Positions 15,613 through 23,390 of a DNA stretch of 36,783 nt are shown here, piece by piece; the stretch's first letter is position 1, and each line of letters starts with the position of its first letter. The stretch covers positions 1 to 36,783 of IMG/VR virus record IMGVR_UViG_3300027754_000229. One strand, given 5' to 3'. The translations under genes and the position numbers were made by a program. Source of the DNA: a virus. The notes below the pieces were generated by a model that did no database searches, was not told the origin of the DNA, and was given only the letters and a program-made list of their open reading frames with translations.

Positions 15613-18600
15613 TTATGTGGCCAAGAAGTCTTCAATGTCAGCTTCACTGTAGCCTAAAAGACGTCCAAGCTCAGTATGATATTCTGCATCCGGTGGCTGT
15701 TTGCTCTTGTTCATGTTGTACACCAGCTGTCCTATGCGCTTGACCCTGTCTAGCTCACCGGGCTGTCCAATCACATAGAAGTTGTGCTCCATGTCTGGTA
15801 ACCAAAACTTCTTGGCTATCCAATTGTGTTCAGCTATATGAGGTGCGTATAGTTTTTCAAACTCAAGTTCGTTTATCAGCGCTGCCGGCTTGGTACCAGC
15901 TAGCATCATAGCTGCTTCTTTGCGATTGTCGCCGTGTGCGGGTGCAGCTTCGTTGGTCTCTGCACGACCTCTGCGCATGTTTGCTTGCCAATGTGCTAGC
16001 TGACCTTTGCGGCCACCTTGATGTGCAATCTTATCTAGCTGTGCCAGCGTTGCATGCTTGGGTATACCGTGGCGTTTACTGTCACCTTTGTCTTCGGGAT
16101 GTTTTCCATCAGCAAAGTTTTCAGTTACATCTTCCAATGGTGAAAATTTATATACAACATGATCGTCGTTGTCTTCCCGCCACAGGTCATATCCCCATGC
16201 ACGGGCATAACGCTGAACTAGTCTATCGTATAACTTAACTCTGCTTTGGCTACTTTGTCCGGGCTCTACATCTTTGCTTGCAGCGAATTCCAATATCCGT
16301 GGTTTGTATTTTTTAAGGAATTTTTGTATAGTCTGTAGCACAGTAGCAAATATTCGTTGTGCATCGCCTTCGCCTGTTACTGCTTGACTATGGTTTCTAT
16401 GGAATTCAACATGCCAATAGTCGCCGCCGAAATTATGGAAGTTGATACTTATATTGGTACCATCTGGTGACTTGGCCAACACATCAACATCGTCATAGTC
16501 ACTCGTTTCCCATTTTGATTTATATGGCGTATCAAATGTTTCTGTTAGTTGCGTATCGTCCAAGTGCTGCTTGATCATATCGCTCATGATCTTGCGATAC
16601 TTCTGCTGTACAGTGTTAAAATCTTGCTTGTGTATGTCTGGGTGGCCTTTGCGGATCAGTTCAGCATGATACATGAAATCGCCAAAGCCCGGTTCAGCGT
16701 GAGATATGTTCTTGTTGGCATAATCTTCTAGTGCATCAGCTAGTTTTAAGTATTTTTCACTGGGTGTGACTTTGCTTTCGTCTAGGCCGTTATCAATTGG
16801 TATATAGCCGGGAATGCTAACTCCCAAGTTCTTTGCAGCTTGCGCACGGTGGTTGCCATCTATCACGGTGCGACCAGGACCCATGATGATGGGATTAACC
16901 AATTGTCCTGCACGCAATATGCGCTCATACTTGGTAACAGCAGCGTCGTCTAACCAAATAGTCCTGCTAAACGGATCAGCATCTTCATCGTCATTGTACA
17001 GGTCTTGCAACTGATGGGGTTCGATCGTGTCAAGGCTCCAAGTTTGCTTGGCAATCCACTGCTCCATCTGCTTGTTAAAGCCGTGGTCGCGATGCATCTT
17101 TTTAAAGATGCCCAGCATGTCTTTGCCGTTTATTAAGCCATCTGTGCTGTTCTCAGTTACCGGTTGCGCTGGCATTTTCCTAGTTAACAAATAAGTCACA
17201 TAATCATCGTCTTGTGCTTGCTCTTTAGAATCATACCCAAGGACGCTTGCAAATCTTTTGACCATAGCACTGTAGAGTTTTGGTCTACTGCTTGTTGTTT
17301 CGTCGGGATCTTTTTGAGCATAAAAGCTAAACTTTTCTGGTTGCATTTGACGAACAAAATCTTTTGCTATATCAATCACAGTTGCAAATATCTTAAATTG
17401 ATCGCCTTCGCCAGTAGCAGTCATGACATTGTTCCTATCAAACGACATGTTCCATACTCCAAGACTTTTTTGAAAATCGAACATTACATCAACATCATTA
17501 AATTCTGCTATCCATATACTCCTATTTTTACCACTAGACGTCCACGTCCAAGGATATGGCTGGTCAAATACTTCGTTTAGCTGTGCCTTATTGGCAATGT
17601 TCTGCGGAACATTCTCTGGTAATTTCTTACGATCGGCACGCAGGCTACGTTCTATAGCATCCAGTTCGGGCCAACCTAGATTGAGTTTCTTAATTTTTGG
17701 CAATACATATTTTATTAATTCCGTGTTGGATGTACGACCATCTCTTAAATTAGATAACAATGCTAATATAGCACTTTTTTTGTTATCATTTAGATATTTG
17801 ATAATCCACGGTGCCCTATAACCCCTGACAACAAGTGTGGCTATTTCTCTTAATGCGGCATCAAGTGGATATAATCCGTATCTTACAGATGTTGTTTTTG
17901 ACTTGTTATACCATGAAATTAACCCAAGTGCATTATCGTCTATGATCTTATGCAATCTTGCATTTTTATCCAATCTTATATTGAAATATTTTAGAAACAT
18001 TGATATTAAGTTGTAACTATTATCTGCAAAATGGTTTTGTAATATATTAGCAAGTTCGTCGTCTGTATATCCATTGCTGTCTTCAACTAACATGCTTGCT
18101 ACAGCATCTATCTGTTCATAAAAGCGTGCATCAACTTGACGCTTGAGATCAGCTATGGCTTCGTCATGCGTGCGGCCCTGTTTGATCAGTGTTTTGATCA
18201 TGCCATCAATGATGGTCTTAGCGCGGCGCTTCTTGGCTTCTAGTATTGGAGTTGACTGACTTTCGTTAGCATCTTTCTTGTCTGTTAAGGGACCACCTGT
18301 GACCCAAGCGTCGCAGGTTCTTCTTGATGCACACTTGAATTTCAAGAATCTGCAATAGCCGAGATCACCAGCTTCGATGGTAGGATCTTCTGCTCCTTGG
18401 TCTGACCCTATACCTTGAGCAATGCAATCCAATGTGTCTGCACGCTGATCAAACGCTGCACAGTTGCCGCACAGGCTTTGTTTTGCTTCTTCTACTGAAT
18501 CTAAATTCCATTCATCAACCTTTTTCATCCAAAACTTATTGTTAGGCAAGTCTGGATTCAACGGACCATAACCATATTCATCAATGGCTTTTTGTCTATT

Positions 18601-19938
18601 TTTTAGATTAAGTGTGATATCCTGGGTAGCAGGCGGGCACTTATTATCCGATTCTTCTAGCCCAGCATGCTTGAGCGTGTCATAGTAGTAGAGCTTTTCA
18701 CCAAGATGGTCTAGCGCTATCTCACGAGCAATCTTGCGATCATCGGTGTGTTCTAGCTCAACCTTGATGCCTCGAGCCAGCTGTTGCTTGATCTCAGAAA
18801 CGCCTACGCTGTACTTCTTGGCCAGCACTGCTTCGGTTGGTGTATCCTTGCCTAGCATTGCTGATTCTGTGAATGGTTTCTTGTTCTGCACAGCTTTGTA
18901 CTGTGCCATGCGTGCCATCTTCTCACGCTGCTCTGCTGTCTTGCCATTGAACTTGGGATGCCTGCTGGCTTTAAATACTGCTATCCACTTTGCCACAGGA
19001 TCTTTGTAGGTGAGACCTTCGCTAATCATACTGTGCCATTGCTCGACCAAAGCGTGATATATGTCGTCATCTTGATGGTTGCTTGCAGCGGCCTCAACCA
19101 TGATCGTGGCTTGATCAGCCCCTTGTTTTAATCTAGGATGCACGGTTTTTAACACATACACATGTTTACCACCTGGGTGCTCAACCTTGGCTGCACCTAT
19201 ACCTGTGCCATTCTTGGCTCGTATCACGAATGCACTGTCAATGGCTAAAGCGTTGAGCTCATCTGCATGCAGCTTGAACGTGTCTCTGATCATGTTGGCC
19301 ACTTGCTTGGGTGCTACAAATCTGTCAGGGTCTGGATCAACCATGCGATCTAGTATATGCTGCCGCACATCTATCTCAAAACCATTGATCAACATGCGAT
19401 TGGTCTTGGGATCTATTCTAACGTACTTTGCGTTTTGTGCCATCGGATCAGCAACCACGGTCTCGTCGACTGTTGGATCCCACGCCATAACGTCGGCACC
19501 TTTATTAACGGGCTTAAATCCTGTACTCTGGTAGAACTTTTTTAGTTTGGCCTGGCTTATTCGTCCGTTTTTCCAAGGCCACAAGGTTAATGTTATACCA
19601 TCTTCGCGTGCCATGTCTTGCAGCACTTGCATTGCCCGGGTGCCAACACCCTGACGCAGCGGATAGGCTTGGAACCATTTGACCTCTACCGCGCCCCGCT
19701 TGGTATAACTTGGCGATAGTTCAAACATAGCAAACTGTTGATCATTGCCTTCGCCGCCCATGGACATCAAATGGTTGTTATCCCAAGTCTGCGGAAACTT
19801 TGCATAGACCTTGTTAATCCATTTTCTCGCAGGGCTGGGATCGGGTTTGTCATCCGGACCTTTAGGAAAGCCTTGCAGCTGTATCCTAACTGGTTCGTCG
19901 TCGTTATCGTTGGGTGAGTTGATGTCATTTACACGCAT
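15613..19938 (-). CDS. 1441-aa multidomain virion-type polyprotein (GNAT, DUF5661, Cys-rich, duplicated module, ParB-like)
   Basis: Modules in order: tag MRVNDINSP; GNAT acetyltransferase (~70-150, RQGVGT loop); a DUF5661-like domain (~356-430, KYSVGVSEIKQQLARGIKVE and EHTDD..AREIALDHL); a Cys-rich segment with C490/C493/C505/C529/C536/C542; an AT-rich helical module (~620-750); repeat copy A (~790-920); a ParB/sulfiredoxin-like domain (~1005-1050, TVIDGNHRAQAAK); repeat copy B (~1134-1266); and a basic GGRKGQLAHWQANMRRGR module. LNE789 and LTE1133 immediately precede the two repeat copies. LEE429, ILE567 and INE1357 lie between other modules, fitting T4-type prohead protease cleavage. ATG 19938 follows an AATAAATA octamer by 5 nt without a ribosome binding site. 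It is probably packaged in the head; the biochemical activities are inferred. Confidence 0.75.
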   Translation of the reverse strand: MRVNDINSPNDNDDEPVRIQLQGFPKGPDDKPDPSPARKWINKVYAKFPQTWDNNHLMSMGGEGNDQQFAMFELSPSYTKRGAVEVKWFQAYPLRQGVGTRAMQVLQDMAREDGITLTLWPWKNGRISQAKLKKFYQSTGFKPVNKGADVMAWDPTVDETVVADPMAQNAKYVRIDPKTNRMLINGFEIDVRQHILDRMVDPDPDRFVAPKQVANMIRDTFKLHADELNALAIDSAFVIRAKNGTGIGAAKVEHPGGKHVYVLKTVHPRLKQGADQATIMVEAAASNHQDDDIYHALVEQWHSMISEGLTYKDPVAKWIAVFKASRHPKFNGKTAEQREKMARMAQYKAVQNKKPFTESAMLGKDTPTEAVLAKKYSVGVSEIKQQLARGIKVELEHTDDRKIAREIALDHLGEKLYYYDTLKHAGLEESDNKCPPATQDITLNLKNRQKAIDEYGYGPLNPDLPNNKFWMKKVDEWNLDSVEEAKQSLCGNCAAFDQRADTLDCIAQGIGSDQGAEDPTIEAGDLGYCRFLKFKCASRRTCDAWVTGGPLTDKKDANESQSTPILEAKKRRAKTIIDGMIKTLIKQGRTHDEAIADLKRQVDARFYEQIDAVASMLVEDSNGYTDDELANILQNHFADNSYNLISMFLKYFNIRLDKNARLHKIIDDNALGLISWYNKSKTTSVRYGLYPLDAALREIATLVVRGYRAPWIIKYLNDNKKSAILALLSNLRDGRTSNTELIKYVLPKIKKLNLGWPELDAIERSLRADRKKLPENVPQNIANKAQLNEVFDQPYPWTWTSSGKNRSIWIAEFNDVDVMFDFQKSLGVWNMSFDRNNVMTATGEGDQFKIFATVIDIAKDFVRQMQPEKFSFYAQKDPDETTSSRPKLYSAMVKRFASVLGYDSKEQAQDDDYVTYLLTRKMPAQPVTENSTDGLINGKDMLGIFKKMHRDHGFNKQMEQWIAKQTWSLDTIEPHQLQDLYNDDEDADPFSRTIWLDDAAVTKYERILRAGQLVNPIIMGPGRTVIDGNHRAQAAKNLGVSIPGYIPIDNGLDESKVTPSEKYLKLADALEDYANKNISHAEPGFGDFMYHAELIRKGHPDIHKQDFNTVQQKYRKIMSDMIKQHLDDTQLTETFDTPYKSKWETSDYDDVDVLAKSPDGTNISINFHNFGGDYWHVEFHRNHSQAVTGEGDAQRIFATVLQTIQKFLKKYKPRILEFAASKDVEPGQSSQSRVKLYDRLVQRYARAWGYDLWREDNDDHVVYKFSPLEDVTENFADGKHPEDKGDSKRHGIPKHATLAQLDKIAHQGGRKGQLAHWQANMRRGRAETNEAAPAHGDNRKEAAMMLAGTKPAALINELEFEKLYAPHIAEHNWIAKKFWLPDMEHNFYVIGQPGELDRVKRIGQLVYNMNKSKQPPDAEYHTELGRLLGYSEADIEDFLAT

Positions 19939-19943
19939 ACAGA

Positions 19944-19951
19944 TATTTATT
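19944..19951 (-). promoter_or_regulatory. T4-late-like promoter octamer AATAAATA
   Basis: One mismatch from TATAAATA, 5 nt before the ATG of the 1441-aa protein, which would put the initiating A at about +1. Confidence 0.5.
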
Positions 19952-19985
19952 GGCAAACCCACTTGCTAACTTCCCAGAAGTAGCC

Positions 19986-19993
19986 TATAAATA
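19986..19993 (+). promoter_or_regulatory. T4-late-like promoter octamer TATAAATA
   Basis: Exact match on the plus strand, 58 nt before the decarboxylase ATG. No TTGACA-type promoter is seen in this divergent gap, so the decarboxylase may be a late gene. Confidence 0.55.
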
Positions 19994-20051
19994 AATCCTC
20001 TAAGCGCAAGGGTCACACCCCCCATGCATGAGATATTTTGGAGGGGTAAAC

Positions 20052-21179
20052 ATGAACAAGCTAGAGCAATACATACGCACGAACACCTTTGATCGCCCAA
20101 CGCTGGTGCTGGACATAGATCAAGTTGAAACCAATTATCATGCGCTCAAGAGCGGCATGCCTGATGCACTCATACACTATGCAGTCAAGTCAAATCCGCA
20201 TCCAGACATACTGTCAAGGTTGGTAACACTTGGCTGCAGATTTGATGCTGCTAGCAGGCAAGAGATCCAGATGTGCTTGGATGCCGGTGCTAAACCACAC
20301 GAAATAAGCTACGGCAACACCATCAAGCGGGCTAGCGACATAGATTGGGCAGCTGCTGCAGGCATTACATTATTCAGTGCTGACGCTGAAGAAGAGCTTG
20401 AAAAGCTAGCAGTGCATGCACCAGGTGCTAGCGTGTTCATACGCATAATGGTCAGCAGTGCAGAAGCAGAATGGCCGTTGTCGCGCAAGTTTGGTTGCAG
20501 CACTAGCTATGCGCTGCCCTTGCTTGATCGTGCTAAAGCACTTGGCTTGGCACCAGTCGGACTTAGCTTCCACGTTGGTAGCCAGACCAAGCATCCCTAC
20601 ATGTGGTATGATTGCCTAGATATCGTAGCAGCGATCTGGGAAAATGCTCGCGCAGAAGGTCACAAGCTATGGCTGCTGAACATAGGCGGCGGATTTCCAG
20701 CTTACTATGGCGTAGACATAACCGAACCTACGCAGTATGGTACAGAACTGATACAGGCCATACGTGATAGATTCGAGGGTGTTGACTATATCATGGCCGA
20801 ACCAGGTCGCGGCATGGTTGGATCTGCAGGTGCCATGGCTACAGAATGCTTGCTGGTATCTCGCAAGATACCGGGAGATCCTGTGCGCTGGGTGTTTCTC
20901 GATGCGGGACGATTTAGCGGCCTAGCCGAAGTAGAAGGCGAAGCTATCAAGTATCAGTTTGTAGTGTTTGGTAAAGAAACACATGCAACCAGTGCTTGCA
21001 TAGTAGCCGGTCCAACTTGCGACTCTGCTGATATACTCTACGAGAAGAACAAGGTTGAGTTACCAGTGGATCTTGCCAGCGGCGACAGATTTATGATCAA
21101 GACCTGCGGTGCTTATACTAGCACCTATAGCACTGTAGCATTCAATGGATTTCCGCCACTAGCTGTAGTATCTATATAG
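20052..21179 (+). CDS. Ornithine decarboxylase-like PLP enzyme (fold type III)
   Basis: 375 aa, the size of short alphaproteobacterial ornithine decarboxylases. YAVKSNPHP carries the PLP lysine (Lys46). SFHVGSQ, NIGGGFP and EPGRGM form the phosphate-binding and barrel motifs. GPTCDSAD carries the catalytic Cys323 and substrate-binding Asp. The C-terminal GAYTSTYSTVAFNGFPP matches the family. The expected reaction is ornithine to putrescine and CO2; lysine or diaminopimelate as substrate cannot be excluded. GGAGGGG lies 6 nt before the ATG, ruling out the ATG at 20028. It is the only plus-strand gene in this part, flanked by divergent and convergent genes. Polyamines would help neutralise packaged DNA. 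Confidence 0.85.
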   Translation: MNKLEQYIRTNTFDRPTLVLDIDQVETNYHALKSGMPDALIHYAVKSNPHPDILSRLVTLGCRFDAASRQEIQMCLDAGAKPHEISYGNTIKRASDIDWAAAAGITLFSADAEEELEKLAVHAPGASVFIRIMVSSAEAEWPLSRKFGCSTSYALPLLDRAKALGLAPVGLSFHVGSQTKHPYMWYDCLDIVAAIWENARAEGHKLWLLNIGGGFPAYYGVDITEPTQYGTELIQAIRDRFEGVDYIMAEPGRGMVGSAGAMATECLLVSRKIPGDPVRWVFLDAGRFSGLAEVEGEAIKYQFVVFGKETHATSACIVAGPTCDSADILYEKNKVELPVDLASGDRFMIKTCGAYTSTYSTVAFNGFPPLAVVSI

Positions 21180-21223
21180 CTTAGCAGCTATATCTTGTAA
21201 TTATAGCTTAGCAGCTATATCTT
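21175..21223. repeat. Tandem duplication (two 22-bp copies, 27-bp period) forming twin hairpins between convergent genes
   Basis: Copies at 21175-21196 and 21202-21223 are identical. Each is centred on AGCT-TAGC-AGCT: copy 1 folds as an 8-bp stem (ATATAGCT/AGCTATAT) with a TAGC loop, copy 2 as a 7-bp stem. The first copy carries the decarboxylase stop, the second encodes the end of the SGNH protein. The pair probably acts as a bidirectional terminator, although no clear U-tract follows. Confidence 0.7.
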
Positions 21224-21992
21224 CTGCTAACAACTGATGCACGTCTCTGTTCCAGTGCAGGTCAGGGCATCTGGGCGTTGCTATGTTAGCTGCTAGATCA
21301 CCCATGCTGCGACTATGCCAACAGTCTTGCTTTACTCTATCGTATAAACCGCGCAAAGGTGCCACTTCTGGATGCAGATCTAAGCTCTGCTCCATGTCTG
21401 GCATGCTGGTGTTGACCAGCGTGAGACCTACACCTAGCGATCGCATGGTACTGCAAAGGCCAATGGTGCTGATCAACCATCGTGTCATCAAGCTAGTGTC
21501 TGTTTCATTGGCATCTAGCAGTTGATACAGCGGGCCATTGCCGCTCATGCTTTGGCTGTAATTGCTCCATCCAAGTGCAGCATCGTGATATTGGCATCTG
21601 TGTCTGCTGGTGGGCTGCACGATAACAGCAATATCACTTGGTGCATGATCCTGCAGCAGTACGCTAACGTCTTCTAGCGTTTGCCTAGCTATCCATTCCA
21701 TGCTAGCCCCAATCAATGCTTGGCTAACCATCTTAGCACTGGTTAGCTTGGCTAGCCGCGCAGGCCAAGCTTGCTCGTTTTCAAGACGTTGCCATTCAGC
21801 CATACCAACAGGTTTAGTATTGCGCAAGCTGCGATCTCTAAATTCGCGCCATCTGCCGAGCTGTCGTTGGTCTCGCAGATCTATCTCTGTTTCAGCAAAG
21901 AATCCGGGATGCTGTTCTGGCCACAGCAGATCATCAACTAATTCCCCGCCGGCTGTGTGGCTGTCGCCACAGACGTAGATGATATTAGGCAT
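21201..21992 (-). CDS. SGNH/GDSL-type hydrolase-like protein
   Basis: The 263-aa protein starts IIYVCGDSHTAGGEL, the block I GDSxT(A/N) motif with the nucleophilic Ser. It ends with CPDLHWNRDVHQLLAEDI, matching block V DxxH with an aromatic residue after His. In between, ALIGASMEWI could be block II. Such enzymes deacylate or esterolyse lipids, glycans or cell-wall substituents. No signal peptide is present, so it acts in the cytoplasm or as a virion part. Together with the two glycosyltransferase-like proteins it suggests glycan modification. Its last codons arise from the duplicated repeat at 21175-21223. Confidence 0.65.
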   Translation of the reverse strand: MPNIIYVCGDSHTAGGELVDDLLWPEQHPGFFAETEIDLRDQRQLGRWREFRDRSLRNTKPVGMAEWQRLENEQAWPARLAKLTSAKMVSQALIGASMEWIARQTLEDVSVLLQDHAPSDIAVIVQPTSRHRCQYHDAALGWSNYSQSMSGNGPLYQLLDANETDTSLMTRWLISTIGLCSTMRSLGVGLTLVNTSMPDMEQSLDLHPEVAPLRGLYDRVKQDCWHSRSMGDLAANIATPRCPDLHWNRDVHQLLAEDIAAKL

Positions 21993-22001
21993 ACAACTTC
22001 T

Positions 22002-22196
22002 CTACAGATACACGATCAGTGCTACAATGATATACACTACAGCAGCAATGAGAATGTAAGCACCAACGTGTCCAGCAGCATCAATTCCCACGACTGCCCA
22101 TGTGCCACCTACTGCTGTCACTGACAGTATGAGCCAGCCTAACAGTCTAGGATTAAGCATGCAAGCTATTATAACAGTCACGATCAGTAGTAACAT
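22002..22196 (-). CDS. Small membrane protein, copy 2 of a tandem pair (64 aa)
   Basis: It is almost entirely hydrophobic, with two predicted membrane segments: LLLIVTVIIACMLN with WLILSVTAVGGTWAVVG, and YILIAAVVYIIVALIVYL. It shares the pattern 'ACxLNPxxLxW ... GIxAAGxxG' with the 68-aa neighbour upstream, so the two arose by duplication. Holin-like size and topology are suggestive, but no holin family is recognised. It is in an operon behind the promoter at 22443-22470. Confidence 0.55.
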   Translation of the reverse strand: MLLLIVTVIIACMLNPRLLGWLILSVTAVGGTWAVVGIDAAGHVGAYILIAAVVYIIVALIVYL

Positions 22197-22209
22197 GGCT
22201 ACAGTTCCC

Positions 22210-22416
22210 CTATGACCACACGATAACGATTAGCCGCAGCACGAAATAACATATGTACATGATGAACATGATGCAACCCAACATGCCTGCGGCACCGATA
22301 CCACCAACCAGCCCTACCACAGCCAGTATCAGCACTATCCATACCATCCACAGCAACATGTTTGGATTGAGTGCACAAGCAACGTACAACGTGATTAAAA
22401 ACACAAGCACAGACAT
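22210..22416 (-). CDS. Small membrane protein, copy 1 of a tandem pair (68 aa)
   Basis: Hydrophobic throughout, with segments VLVFLITLYVACALNP, LLWMVWIVLILAVVGLVGG and CIMFIMYICYFVLRLIVIV. It is paralogous to the 64-aa protein downstream (shared ACxLNP and GIGAAG patterns). Its ATG is preceded by GGAG and by a strong promoter 27 nt upstream. The function is unknown; membrane-acting phage proteins of this size include holins and superinfection-exclusion proteins. Confidence 0.6.
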   Translation of the reverse strand: MSVLVFLITLYVACALNPNMLLWMVWIVLILAVVGLVGGIGAAGMLGCIMFIMYICYFVLRLIVIVWS

Positions 22417-22442
22417 GATGGCGCTCCATTGTTTGACTCACT

Positions 22443-22470
22443 ACAATAGCACGGATATAGGATGTGTCAA
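22443..22470 (-). promoter_or_regulatory. sigma70-like promoter (TTGACA / 16 nt / TATTGT)
   Basis: Minus-strand TTGACA (22465-22470) and TATTGT (22443-22448), TGC-extended, spacer 16 nt, directly upstream of the membrane-protein pair. Confidence 0.8.
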
Positions 22471-22474
22471 CCAG

Positions 22475-22966
22475 TTAGTGTGATACAGCGCCTAGGCCAA
22501 ACAGTTCTGGATTTTCTTGGTCAAATCTGCGCATGATCTGACCTGCCATTGCATTGGCTTCGTTTTCGATTGGACTGCCAGTTTCACCACTGTCTGGACC
22601 AATTCTGCGCTCGGTATCCTGCTTGTAATGCACTAGTTCGTGTGCTAGCGTGCGCATTATGTCTATGGGATGGCGATTGCGCATTATGATCTTGATGCTC
22701 TTGTCAGTGTTGGTAAAACGTCCAAAGCTAGGACTATCTGGAGCAATCTTGTCGTCCCAACTCCAATATATCTTGGGCAGTTTTTCAAGTCCAATTTCTT
22801 CTTTGGCTATCACGAGAAACTTGCTCATAGCATCAAGCAGGTCATCGCGATTGATACCTGCAGACTCGTTAACGGTGTTTGTTATGCTTTCGGCTGATTC
22901 TATTATTTGTCTGAATCTAGCAAAGAGGTCTGGCAAATGTGCCGGTATATCATATTTCTTCGTCAT
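22475..22966 (-). CDS. Zinc metallopeptidase-like protein (HExxH)
   Basis: TLAHELVHYKQD is a classic HExxH zinc site. ENEANAMAGQIM downstream offers the third ligand (E in a gluzincin-like pattern). The 163-aa protein is small for a peptidase; the first ~55 residues are helical. It could process virion or host proteins, and its position among probable virion cargo genes is suggestive. Starts at 22981, 22978 or 22966 are possible; none has a clear ribosome binding site, and the gene overlaps the end of the one upstream, implying coupling. The C-terminal FDQENPELFGLG looks structured. Confidence 0.65.
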   Translation of the reverse strand: MTKKYDIPAHLPDLFARFRQIIESAESITNTVNESAGINRDDLLDAMSKFLVIAKEEIGLEKLPKIYWSWDDKIAPDSPSFGRFTNTDKSIKIIMRNRHPIDIMRTLAHELVHYKQDTERRIGPDSGETGSPIENEANAMAGQIMRRFDQENPELFGLGAVSH

Positions 22967-23387
22967 CGTCAAATTCATCATCTAAATTGTCATTATACTG
23001 TTTTAGCAATGCCTGCATGCTTTTTTCTATAGCTGTTAGCTCTTGCCAATCGGCACCAATTTTTCTTAGGTTAGCGATGCCACTATTGATCTCATCTTCC
23101 CACTCTTCTAGGTCACTTTCACTAGAAAGATCTCTGTATTCCTTGAGTATAGTCTTCTTAGCATCGGCCCAACTATTCTCGTTGGGTTTAGCCCCAATGG
23201 CTGACATATAGTATGGCAGGAGTTCTATGAATAAGGTCGAGGATTCATATCCGCCCCCGTTATACCAATCAATGAGGCAATCTATCAAATGAATTCGAAT
23301 TTCTAACGGATCGGTTATTTCCCAAGAGTCAAACCTACTTTCGGTAAGTATCTTAACCTTGTTTAATATGTCTCTCATGTCTGTCAT
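22950..23387 (-). CDS. Hypothetical acidic protein with cargo-type N-terminus (145 aa)
   Basis: Not recognised. MTDMRDILNKVKILTES contains the M-R-D-I-L tag-like start and an I-L-T-E site followed by Ser. The body is helical with many acidic residues (SSESDLEEWEDEI) and ends in a Asp/Glu-rich tail (DDEFDDDEEI). It lies between the NMNAT-type protein and the metallopeptidase, overlapping the latter by 17-32 nt depending on its start. A virion-associated role is inferred from context only. Confidence 0.55.
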   Translation of the reverse strand: MTDMRDILNKVKILTESRFDSWEITDPLEIRIHLIDCLIDWYNGGGYESSTLFIELLPYYMSAIGAKPNENSWADAKKTILKEYRDLSSESDLEEWEDEINSGIANLRKIGADWQELTAIEKSMQALLKQYNDNLDDEFDDDEEI

Positions 23388-23390
23388 ATC

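Noticed and set aside
20028-20052. ATG at 20028 as start of the decarboxylase
   Set aside because: The GGAGGGG ribosome binding site lies between it and the ATG at 20052, and the family N-terminus begins at the latter.
21175-21223. CRISPR array
   Set aside because: Only two copies with a 5-bp spacer; no cas genes. It is a tandem duplication.
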